DNA from: Sphingomonas sp. GM_Shp_1
GTDB lineage: Bacteria; Pseudomonadota; Alphaproteobacteria; Sphingomonadales; Sphingomonadaceae
Length of the DNA: 64,000 bases
NCBI RefSeq assembly: GCF_026540895.1
Contig: NZ_JALNUR010000001.1
Coordinates: 205,409 to 269,408, forward strand
Direction of reading: 5' to 3'
The stretch's first letter is position 1; every line of letters starts with the position of its first letter. The notes below the pieces were generated by a model that worked only from the letters and a program-made list of their open reading frames with translations, ran no database searches and had not been told where the DNA came from. Of this stretch, positions 31,445-38,892 are shown in pieces. A program made the translations under genes and the position numbers.

Positions 31445-32935
31445 TCACGCGAGCTTTCGGCGCAGCTTCCCCAGCATGGCGGCGGCATCGCGCTCCAGCC
31501 CTTCGGGGCGGCCCATCGCGAACCAGATGGCGAAGCGGGTCACCAGATAGACCAGACCGCCGACGATGACGCGCAGGATCAGTTCCTGGGCCAGATCGAA
31601 GCCCCCGATGACCCGCCAGCCGCGATCGGCGACGGCCCAGACGCCCAGCGACATCGTGATGCATCCGATCAGGGTGGGCATATGCGTGGCGATTTGCCGC
31701 ATGATGCTGACGCCTGCCAGACGGCGGGCGAGCATCATCCCGACACTGACCTGATACAGCCCGGCCAGAACGCGCGTCGCCACGAGGCCGGGGACGCCGA
31801 AGAAGATGGCGCCCAACACCATCAGCGGCAGGCGGACGAGCAGCACCTGCAAATCGCGCATGAACAGCAACCGGACATAACCCAGCGCCATGCCCAGCGG
31901 CGTCGCCAGCCCCGCCACGCCCTGAAGCCCGAAGATCACCGCGAACGCCTGGATGATCGGCACGGCGGGCAGCCATTTGGCGTTGAGGAACAGCGCGACC
32001 ATCGGTTCGGCGACCAGCGCGAAGCCGACCCCCACCGGCACGCCCAGCGCGACCAGCAACCGGTCGGCCTTGATATAGGCGGCGGTCAGGCGCGGCTTGT
32101 CGTGCTTGATCGAGGCGAAGGCGGGAAACAGCGTCTTGGTCAGCGGCAGCGTCGTCTCGCGCGTCGCCAGATTGGCGAGGTTGAATGCGACATTATAATA
32201 GCCGAGCACGGTGGGCGTCGCGATCTTGCCGACCATCAACTGGTCCGCGCGCCAGTTGAGCGCGTTCACCAGCTGCGACGCGCTGGTCCAGACCGAGAAG
32301 GACAACAGCGTCCGCCAGCTTCCCAGCGAGAAGCGGGGCAGGCGGGGCATGATGCAATAGGAGACGATGACGTTGGAGGCGTACATCGCCACGATCCCCG
32401 CGACGATCGCCCAATAGCTCTGGAAATACCAGGCGACGGCGACGGCGACGATGACGTTGCTCATCTTGGACGCGGAGGACAGGACGAATTCCTGCCAGAA
32501 GACCAGCCGTCGCTGGAACACCGCCAGCCAGGGATTGGCGAGCCCGGACAGCAGTGCACCGCCGCCCAGCACGATCAGGATCGGGATCAGCCGCTGATCG
32601 CCATAGATATTGGCGACGAAGGGGGAGGAGGCGGACAGCACGACCGCGATCGTGACCCCGCGCAACGCTGACAGAGTCCAGGCCGAATGGAAGTCGGCAT
32701 CGGTCGGCTCATCCAGTCGGATCAGCGCCTGCGATAGCGACATTTCGGTAATGGAGGTGACGATCTGCATCAGCGTCGCCGCGATCGCGACCAGGCCGAA
32801 ATCGGCGGGGACCAGCAGGCGCGCCAGGATGACGGTGCTGACCATCCCCGAAAGATTGACGACGACCCGCGCCGCCGTCAGCCACATGCTCCCCTTCGCG
32901 ATCCGCTTTCCGACACCTCCGGCTGTGTTGCTCAT
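31445..32935 (-). CDS. Polysaccharide flippase, Wzx/MOP family
   Basis: The 496-residue protein has about 12-14 hydrophobic helices and the flippase N-terminus GKRIAKGSMWLTAARVVVNLSGMVSTVILARLLVPADFGLVA. This is the MOP-superfamily region in which the PxxFG motif (PADFG) is diagnostic. It should flip an undecaprenyl-linked oligosaccharide repeat unit across the inner membrane for Wzx/Wzy-type exopolysaccharide assembly. It is read away from the spike-like gene pair. The matching polymerase gene is 8 kb away at 40824-42227. Confidence 0.88.
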   Translation of the reverse strand: MSNTAGGVGKRIAKGSMWLTAARVVVNLSGMVSTVILARLLVPADFGLVAIAATLMQIVTSITEMSLSQALIRLDEPTDADFHSAWTLSALRGVTIAVVLSASSPFVANIYGDQRLIPILIVLGGGALLSGLANPWLAVFQRRLVFWQEFVLSSASKMSNVIVAVAVAWYFQSYWAIVAGIVAMYASNVIVSYCIMPRLPRFSLGSWRTLLSFSVWTSASQLVNALNWRADQLMVGKIATPTVLGYYNVAFNLANLATRETTLPLTKTLFPAFASIKHDKPRLTAAYIKADRLLVALGVPVGVGFALVAEPMVALFLNAKWLPAVPIIQAFAVIFGLQGVAGLATPLGMALGYVRLLFMRDLQVLLVRLPLMVLGAIFFGVPGLVATRVLAGLYQVSVGMMLARRLAGVSIMRQIATHMPTLIGCITMSLGVWAVADRGWRVIGGFDLAQELILRVIVGGLVYLVTRFAIWFAMGRPEGLERDAAAMLGKLRRKLA

Positions 32936-33110
32936 GCTTTCCTATTCCCGATGCGGCCCGAATTCCGGCCGCCCGCCGCCCGTGCGACCGTGATGTGACG
33001 CGCCGCCGATACCCGCTCCATCGGGGCTTTCCTACAGCTATAAAAGGAACATATGAAGAACAATGTCCCGGACGGTCCCGTTCGCGGCATTTACAGGGGG
33101 AAGAATAGCC

Positions 33111-33371
33111 ATGGCCGATCCGTTCAACATCGACAGCCTGAGCGCACCGTCGCGCGCACCGTTCGCCATCGCGCCGAGCGACAGCGTGCCCTTGGCCGTG
33201 GTGCCCAAGCGGCTGTTCGTCGGCACCGGCGGCCATATCACGCTACGCGGGGTCGATGGCACGGCGGACGTCGTCTATCGCAATGTCGCGAGCGGAGTTT
33301 ACCTGAATGTCCGCCCCGGCTTCGTCCGCGCCACGGGCACCACCGCCGCCGACCTGATCGGGGAGGCGTGA
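33111..33371 (+). CDS. Spike-base protein resembling the gene-transfer-agent Rcc01079 family
   Basis: This 86-residue protein starts at ATG 33111 with an AGGGGG ribosome site; an in-frame ATG at 33063 would add 16 residues with no ribosome site seen. Its pattern is DPFN..LSAPSRAPFAIAPSD, VPKRLFVGTGGHITLRGVDG, YRNVASGVYLNVRPGFVRATGTTA. From memory this matches the small head-spike base protein (GhsA, Rcc01079) of the Rhodobacter gene transfer agent and related phage proteins. No signal peptide is present. It is followed 5 bp later by the SGNH-domain gene, as GhsA is followed by GhsB. No other phage gene is within the window. The family match is from pattern memory and is not searched. Confidence 0.72.
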   Translation: MADPFNIDSLSAPSRAPFAIAPSDSVPLAVVPKRLFVGTGGHITLRGVDGTADVVYRNVASGVYLNVRPGFVRATGTTAADLIGEA

Positions 33372-33376
33372 GCGAT

Positions 33377-34942
33377 ATGGCGGGGGACTATGCGGGCAAT
33401 CGCCCGGCCTTCGGCAATCCGCGAATGCTGGCGGATCAGGACCGCTATATGTTCTGGGCGACCGGCGCGCGGGTGCCTTCGGGCGTGCTCGTCACGGCGC
33501 AGGCGGACACGCGCTTCGTCATGACGAAGCTGATCTTCGGTTCACCGCAATATGCGATCGACCATCTTCGGCTTCATTATTCGGGCTTCGCCTGCACGGA
33601 AGGGGGGAACAGCCCGCAGGAGACGGTGCTGCCGGGAAATGCGACTGTCATATATGGTGTCTGGATCGCGGTGAACGGCGGCGAAGCCCGGGCGTGCGGC
33701 TTCGGGGGCGCGGCGGGGACGAACATCGCCAGCGGCGCGCTGGGGGCGTGGACCGACGACCTGTCGGTCGCGGTGCCGCCGCTGGCGCAGGTGACGGTCT
33801 ATACGCTCTATGCGACCGCCGCCGGGGAGAAGCAGATCCCGGTGCATCAGATCATGCGCCAGCGCGGCGAGCGGGTATGGGGTGCGGACAATGCGGCGGC
33901 GCTGATCGCGCTGATCGGCACGGACACGGCCAGCACCGGCTCGCTCGAGGGGACATCCTTCCCGGCCTATTACGGGCCGGACTTCATGGTCGCCAAGGGA
34001 TGGGACGGGCGTCCGGTGCCGCTGGTCGTGTGCGATTCGATCGGCGAGCGTCAGTCCGATAGCGTGCTGGCCGCCGATATGCGGCGCAATATGGGGTGGC
34101 TTCGTCGCTGGCTCGATCGGGACGGCCCCTATGGGCGTATTCCGCACATGATGATCGGCCTGCCGGGCGCGGCGTCCAAGCGCGAACTGATTGCGACCAA
34201 CTCGGCCAAGCGCTGGGATATCGTCGATCAGGTGGTGGCGATGAACGGCGGGCGACGGCCCTTTACTTGCATCCTCAACCAGATGGGCCGCAACGATTAT
34301 GAAAGCGGGAGCTATGCGACGACCCGCAGCAATTGGAAGGCGTTGAACGACCGTATCCTCGCGCGTCATCCCGGAACGCCGATCGTCGCGGTCGGGCAGG
34401 TCATCCATCCCAACTCCACCGACGGGTTCCGGACGCTCGCCAACCAGGCGTATCAGGCCGGTGGCGAATGGCCGAACGGTGTTCGTTATCAGTTGGAGGC
34501 GGACAAGCAGGCCGGGATGGACGGCACGCTGGCGGGCTATATCGACGTGGCGCGCGCGGTGGGTCTGGCCGACACGCAGGGCAAATGGCCCGAACCCTTC
34601 TTCGTCACGACCTTGGCGCAGCAGGCGGGGACCGACGGCACGACGACCTATGACAGCATCGTCCTGACCGATGCGCCGGAACTCGGGGACGTCCTGCAAT
34701 GGATACCGGGTGGCGCGGTCGACTTCGCATCCGTCATCGCGATCACCGGGCAGCCGGGCGCCTGGACGTGCAAGCTCAGCTATAACGGCGCACGAACGGT
34801 GGTCGCCGCCGGAGGAGAGGTCTTCGCGCCCAACGCCAATGACGGATCGGGCACCCCGCGGACCGGCACCCATCCGCGACCGCGCATGATCCGGGCGATC
34901 GCGGAGCGTGTCTCCCAGATGGACAAGGGCAAGCTACGGTAA
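33377..34942 (+). CDS. Spike-associated SGNH/GDSL-like hydrolase protein
   Basis: The 521-residue protein has no signal peptide. Residues 1-150 look like a beta-rich base/linker (YMFWATGARVPSGVLVTAQADTRF). Residues about 215-400 carry SGNH-type signatures: VVCDSIGERQSDS, with a possible nucleophile Ser221, and NQMGRNDYE, with Asn306. The C-terminal 100 residues are a further beta domain. SGNH enzymes deacetylate or de-esterify surface polysaccharides, so it may bind or trim a glycan. The start at ATG 33377 has GGGAGG 10 bp upstream; a GTG at 33368 that overlaps the previous stop is possible. A strong terminator follows at 34959. The catalytic His is not identifiable by eye. Confidence 0.6.
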   Translation: MAGDYAGNRPAFGNPRMLADQDRYMFWATGARVPSGVLVTAQADTRFVMTKLIFGSPQYAIDHLRLHYSGFACTEGGNSPQETVLPGNATVIYGVWIAVNGGEARACGFGGAAGTNIASGALGAWTDDLSVAVPPLAQVTVYTLYATAAGEKQIPVHQIMRQRGERVWGADNAAALIALIGTDTASTGSLEGTSFPAYYGPDFMVAKGWDGRPVPLVVCDSIGERQSDSVLAADMRRNMGWLRRWLDRDGPYGRIPHMMIGLPGAASKRELIATNSAKRWDIVDQVVAMNGGRRPFTCILNQMGRNDYESGSYATTRSNWKALNDRILARHPGTPIVAVGQVIHPNSTDGFRTLANQAYQAGGEWPNGVRYQLEADKQAGMDGTLAGYIDVARAVGLADTQGKWPEPFFVTTLAQQAGTDGTTTYDSIVLTDAPELGDVLQWIPGGAVDFASVIAITGQPGAWTCKLSYNGARTVVAAGGEVFAPNANDGSGTPRTGTHPRPRMIRAIAERVSQMDKGKLR

Positions 34943-34958
34943 GGTCTTTTAAAAATTC

Positions 34959-34998
34959 ATGGTCCGGGACCGCGATTCGGGTCTCGGACCATCTTTCG
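34959..34998 (+). terminator. Rho-independent terminator after the spike gene pair
   Basis: ATGGTCCGGGACC pairs with GGTCTCGGACCAT (one G-U) around a 7-8 nt loop and is followed by CTTTC. It lies 16 bp after the stop and ends the two-gene cassette. Confidence 0.8.
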
Positions 34999-35263
34999 CG
35001 CGAATCCGATTCGTTTTTGCTTACGGCAGAACGTGCATCAGTAGCGATGAACCGTTACCCACGGGGGAGCGTCCTCATCTTCGGCCGGATGCCAAGCGCA
35101 ATTCCGGCCTCTTGCCGCCGAGAGTCATCGCGCTTTCTTCATTCTGTAGTTTTATTTTCATCCAAACGGGCGAGCGGTGTCATTCGGACGACTGAATGAC
35201 CTATCTGCGCCGGGGCCGCGCCTATCGGACAGGAACCGTTCATATTGGCAAATAAGGATCGTT

Positions 35264-35289
35264 ACGATATGGTTATAATATCATATCGT
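35264..35289. promoter_or_regulatory. AT-rich inverted repeat, candidate operator
   Basis: Perfect 8-bp arms ACGATATG (35264-35271) and CATATCGT (35282-35289) flank a 10-bp spacer GTTATAATAT that itself resembles a -10 element. This is exceptional in such a high-GC window and lies 346 bp before the VCBS gene. Confidence 0.5.
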
Positions 35290-35537
35290 TTGCAATCGCG
35301 GAAATCCGCCATTTTCGCAATGACCGATGTGTCGGAGCAGTTGCTACACTGACCAATGCTTCGTGATCTTGGTCCCCCGCCCAATGAACAAGGGCAAAAG
35401 GGGCAGAAGAACCCGGCAGGGTCAACTTGGTTCCATCGACAGAAACTGTGCGCCGCGCCGGGACTGCGCGCGCCGTCATATCCGCCTCATCATGGGACAG
35501 TCGCCAAAAGGCGCGAAACATTTCTGCTGTTTTCTGG

Positions 35538-35556
35538 TTAACACGGCGCTAACCAT
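35538..35556. promoter_or_regulatory. CtrA-like binding site before the VCBS gene
   Basis: TTAA, then 7 nt, then CTAACCAT. The alphaproteobacterial CtrA box is TTAA-N7-TTAA(CC), so one base differs in the second half-site. It ends 78 bp upstream of the VCBS start. GTTAAC words recur in other intergenic gaps of this region (31296, 36520 and 36584). Confidence 0.4.
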
Positions 35557-35634
35557 CTGGTCATCAACACCGGCCGCATGGCCAGCACTGCAATCCAAAC
35601 CGCTATCAAAGCGAAAAACAGGGGAGTCCCTACA

Positions 35635-36375
35635 ATGCCGAGTCGTCCCGACCTTCCGAACCAGAAGATCTCGTTCAACGAGAACGCCCGCTCCATCTCG
35701 GGCAACATCCTGCAGAACGCGACCGACGCCGACGGCGACACGATCACCGTTGCTCGCGTCAACGACGGCTATGTCGCTGGCACGATCGGTGGCGGCAAGG
35801 GCGGCAATGTCTTCCAGGGCAAGTATGGCACGCTGACCATCGCTCAGGACGGCACCTACACCTATGAGCTGAACGCCGGTCTGAACATCAAGGACGGCCA
35901 GAACATGGTCGAAGAGTTCAAGATCAAGGTCCGCGACAGCAGCGGCATGTACGATCAGGCCTATATCTCGTTCGACATCGGTGGCGAAGCCAACCGCAAG
36001 CCGGTCGCGATCGACGACTTCGTGTCGACCAATTCGGGCATCGTGGGCGGCAACGTCCTCTTCAACGACAGCGATCCCGATGGCGATACGCTGCACGTCG
36101 GCGGCGTGATCGATCTGGCCACCAAGACCAACTATCACATCACCGACATGACCGACGTGCAGATCAAGGGCGTTTACGGCACCCTGACGATCAGCAGCAA
36201 TGGCGCCTTCACCTACCAGGTCGACTATTCGGACCCCGACACCATCGCGCTGGGCGGTGCTCAGGGCGTCGAGAAGTTCGCCTACAAGCCGCATGACGGC
36301 CAGAATGGCGAAGGCAACAACACCGACTACGCCCTGCTGAACATCGCGTTCAACTCGGCCGCGCCGGCTCTCTAA
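35635..36375 (+). CDS. VCBS/cadherin-like repeat protein, probable type I secretion cargo
   Basis: The 246-residue protein is almost wholly two Ig-like VCBS domains. Unit 1 (about 10-125) has ARSISGNILQNATDADGDTI and GKYGTLTIAQDGTYTYELN. Unit 2 (about 130-240) has NVLFNDSDPDGDTLHVGGV and GVYGTLTISSNGAFTYQVD. The Asp-rich DADGD/DPDGD loops suggest calcium binding. There is no Sec signal peptide and no RTX nonapeptide. The acidic composition and hydrophobic end (SAAPAL) fit type I export, and a type I system is 4 kb away. The start at ATG 35635 has GGGGAG nearby; an earlier ATG at 35578 lacks support. Function is perhaps matrix or adhesion; this is inference. Confidence 0.72.
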   Translation: MPSRPDLPNQKISFNENARSISGNILQNATDADGDTITVARVNDGYVAGTIGGGKGGNVFQGKYGTLTIAQDGTYTYELNAGLNIKDGQNMVEEFKIKVRDSSGMYDQAYISFDIGGEANRKPVAIDDFVSTNSGIVGGNVLFNDSDPDGDTLHVGGVIDLATKTNYHITDMTDVQIKGVYGTLTISSNGAFTYQVDYSDPDTIALGGAQGVEKFAYKPHDGQNGEGNNTDYALLNIAFNSAAPAL

Positions 36376-36383
36376 TTCGCGAT

Positions 36384-36411
36384 CGGTCGCCGCCCACACG
36401 GCGACCGTTTT
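36384..36411 (+). terminator. Rho-independent terminator after the VCBS gene
   Basis: CGGTCGCCG (36384-36392) pairs perfectly with CGGCGACCG (36399-36407) and is followed by TTTT. It lies 9 bp after the stop. The remaining 260 bp up to the next gene hold two GTTAAC words (36520 and 36584) but no gene. Confidence 0.88.
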
Positions 36412-36677
36412 CGAACTCCGCCGAACGCCGGTGGCCGCAAGGTCGCCGGCGTTCGTGCGTCCGGCGTCCAAGAACGCCCGATATCCGTCGTGGCAATAGC
36501 TGGCGCGCCGGCGACAGATGTTAACGGCATTGGCGGGTCGCGAAATTTACGTCGGTCCGACAGTGTTTTAGTGTGTACGAAACGTTAACCCTAGGATGTA
36601 ACCCGTCGTTTCCTCCGTCGCTGCCACACGCTCCGCATCGGGAAGACCTCTGCTCTCTTCCCCGGAGAAGCCGGAAC

Positions 36678-38642
36678 ATGACGACCTATTATGTCGATGC
36701 CGCCAACGGTTCTGACAAGAACAGCGGCACGAGTGCGGGCACGGCGTTTCAGTCCGTCGCCAAGATTTCCAGTATGAAGCTCAAGGCCGGCGACACGGTT
36801 CTGCTGGCGCGCGGCAGCAGCTTTGCCGACATGCTGACCATCAACGGTTCGGGCACCACCGACCAGCCGATCACCATCGCGGCTTACGGGCAGGGCGCGG
36901 ACCCCACCTTCGTCGGCAAGCAGGGGATCTACGGGACGAAGACGAGCAACATCGTCATCAAGGACCTGACCTTCTCGACCAGCTTCAACGCGATCTACGC
37001 GGCGCAGACCGAGAATTGGGTTATCGATCACGTCTCGCTGATCAATGCCGGGGCCGGGACGGGAACCGGCAGCATCTCGATGAAGACGAGCAAGAACGTC
37101 ACCATCTCGAACAGCAAGTTCGACAATGTGTCGAACGACGGCATCTATGTCGTCGACATGACCGACCTGAAGATCGTCAACAACGTCATGACGAACCTGA
37201 AGGGCGGCACCGCCGACGGCATCCAGGTGACCAACTCGTCCAACGTCCGCATGACCGGCAACGTCATCGACCAGAGCACCTCGCCGGATTCGACCAAGGG
37301 CGGGATCATCGTCAACAATTCCTCGAACGTCGTCGCGTCGGGCAACGAGGTGAAGGGCGGCAGCTTCGGCATCGCGATCAACGGCTGGGACGTCGAGATC
37401 ACGGACAACAAGCTGAGCGGCCAGAACAAATATGGCTGGTCCTCGGCGATCATGGCGAGCGCCGGGATCAACCTGGGCAACTACAAGATTTCGGGCAACG
37501 AGATCGTCGGATCGAACTTCGGCGTGGCGCTGACCGGTCTGTCGCGCGATGGCGACGTCACCCGCCAGAATATCGACATCAGCAAGAACACCTTTGTCAC
37601 CGTCGCGACCGCCGCGCTGAAGATCGACAAGCAGACGACCGGCACCTTCCACGACAATGTGGTCATCGACAGCACCCTGTCGCAGATCAAGGGCAACGGC
37701 CTGATCGGTGCGTTCAATGTCGTCGGCAACGTCCAGACGACGGCGGCCAATGCCCCCTCGGGCCTGCAGGCCGAAGCCGCCGCCGCCGTTCAGGCCCAGG
37801 TCGACGCCGCCGCCAAGGCGCAGGCGGACGCCGCCGCGGCCAAGCTGCTCCAGGAAAGCTATAGCGAGAATCTGAACAAGGCGCTGAAGGTCGGGATCAA
37901 CGCCGATCGCTATGCCATGGACGTGTCGGGCACCAAGATGTCGGGCAACATCATGGACAACGACATCAACGCGGCCGGCAACAAGCTGTCGCTCAGCTCG
38001 TTCAACGGCACCCGGATCGGCACCAGCGGCCTGGACCTGAAGGGCACCTATGGCACGCTCCACATCGATCAGAAGGGCCACTTCACCTATCAGTTGGACA
38101 GCAACGCGCTCGCCAAGCTGAAGAATGTCAGCGCTCCGGTCGAAAGCTTCCAGTACAAGGCCAATGACAGCGGCAAGGTCGTCACGTCGAACCTGACGAT
38201 CGATCTGGCGGCCTATATCCGGACGCAGGATTCTGGCAGCGCGGCGGCCAAGGCGGCGCTGAAGGCCGGTCAGCCGATCGAAAAGGCCAAGGCGGTCGAC
38301 GATTTCTACAAGATCGCTGCCAATGCCCAGACGGTGGTCGGCAATGTCTCGACCAACGACCTGACCTCGGACGGCAGCACCCTGTCGCTGCGCACGGTCG
38401 GCGGGCAGCAGTTGAGCAAGGGCGCGGTCGATCTGAAGGGGGTCTATGGCACGCTGCACATCGACGGCACCGGCGCCTTCACCTACACGCTGGACGCCGA
38501 CGCCAATGCGCGGATGGTGGCCGACCACAAGACCAGCGACAGCTTCGTCTACAAGGCGGCGATCGGCGGCAGCTATGACCAGGGCGCGCTGGTCATCGAC
38601 CTGACGCCGCACCTGAGCGCGGGCGACATGCTGGTGCTGTAA
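36678..38642 (+). CDS. Parallel beta-helix protein with two VCBS domains, pectate-lyase-like
   Basis: The 654-residue protein begins TYYVDAANGSDKNSGTSAGTAF, the usual start of right-handed parallel beta-helix polysaccharide lyases. Many coil repeats of the type NIVIKDLTF, NVTISNSKF and DLKIVNNVM follow (about 60-365). An Ala/Gln-rich coiled linker (about 370-400) leads to two VCBS units with YGTLHIDQKGHFTYQLD and YGTLHIDGTGAFTYTLD. It ends LSAGDMLVL, an Asp-hydrophobic tail typical of type I export; there is no signal peptide. It may cut or modify the local exopolysaccharide, comparable to the lyase-like SpsR/GelR of sphingan loci (from memory). Catalytic residues were not identified. The start ATG 36678 follows CGGAGAAG. 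Confidence 0.72.
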   Translation: MTTYYVDAANGSDKNSGTSAGTAFQSVAKISSMKLKAGDTVLLARGSSFADMLTINGSGTTDQPITIAAYGQGADPTFVGKQGIYGTKTSNIVIKDLTFSTSFNAIYAAQTENWVIDHVSLINAGAGTGTGSISMKTSKNVTISNSKFDNVSNDGIYVVDMTDLKIVNNVMTNLKGGTADGIQVTNSSNVRMTGNVIDQSTSPDSTKGGIIVNNSSNVVASGNEVKGGSFGIAINGWDVEITDNKLSGQNKYGWSSAIMASAGINLGNYKISGNEIVGSNFGVALTGLSRDGDVTRQNIDISKNTFVTVATAALKIDKQTTGTFHDNVVIDSTLSQIKGNGLIGAFNVVGNVQTTAANAPSGLQAEAAAAVQAQVDAAAKAQADAAAAKLLQESYSENLNKALKVGINADRYAMDVSGTKMSGNIMDNDINAAGNKLSLSSFNGTRIGTSGLDLKGTYGTLHIDQKGHFTYQLDSNALAKLKNVSAPVESFQYKANDSGKVVTSNLTIDLAAYIRTQDSGSAAAKAALKAGQPIEKAKAVDDFYKIAANAQTVVGNVSTNDLTSDGSTLSLRTVGGQQLSKGAVDLKGVYGTLHIDGTGAFTYTLDADANARMVADHKTSDSFVYKAAIGGSYDQGALVIDLTPHLSAGDMLVL

Positions 38643-38694
38643 TCCGGCGGTCGGCCGGGGGCCTGTCTCCCGGTCGGCGATCAGCGGACGAAAT

Positions 38695-38737
38695 GATGGG
38701 CGGGCCGATCCCTATCGGTCCGCCCATCGTCGTTTTT
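38695..38737 (+). terminator. Rho-independent terminator after the beta-helix gene
   Basis: A 14-bp stem, ATGGGCGGGCCGAT with ATCGGTCCGCCCAT (one G-U), has a CCCT loop and is followed by CGTCGTTTTT. This is the strongest terminator in the window. Confidence 0.9.
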
Positions 38738-38892
38738 CGGGCTTCGACAGCAGCTTGGCGGCAGCGACTGCGCCCAGTGGTGCATCGTTTCGGTTATAGC
38801 ATGATCGCGCATGGTCCCGGGTGCTGGACGGCGATCGACCGCTCTGGAAGGAGCATCGCTGCAGGTAAGAAGCTTGCAGAGGATGTCGAGCA

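Larger units (their letters stand above)
34999..35634. other. Long non-coding region upstream of the VCBS gene
   Basis: About 640 bp with no convincing gene; the small open frames here show no family pattern. The region is markedly AT-richer than its surroundings between about 35150 and 35350, where a perfect inverted repeat lies (35264-35289). A CtrA-like box lies at 35538-35556. An unusually long promoter, a 5' leader or a small RNA gene are all possible; I cannot separate them by reading alone. Confidence 0.5.

Noticed and set aside
33053..33371. Prophage or complete GTA locus around the spike pair
   Set aside because: No capsid, portal, terminase, tail or integrase gene is present in the window; only the two spike-like genes support a phage link.
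36591..38612. 673-codon minus-strand ORF over the beta-helix gene
   Set aside because: It is an antisense shadow; the plus-strand frame has clear beta-helix and VCBS repeats and a following terminator.
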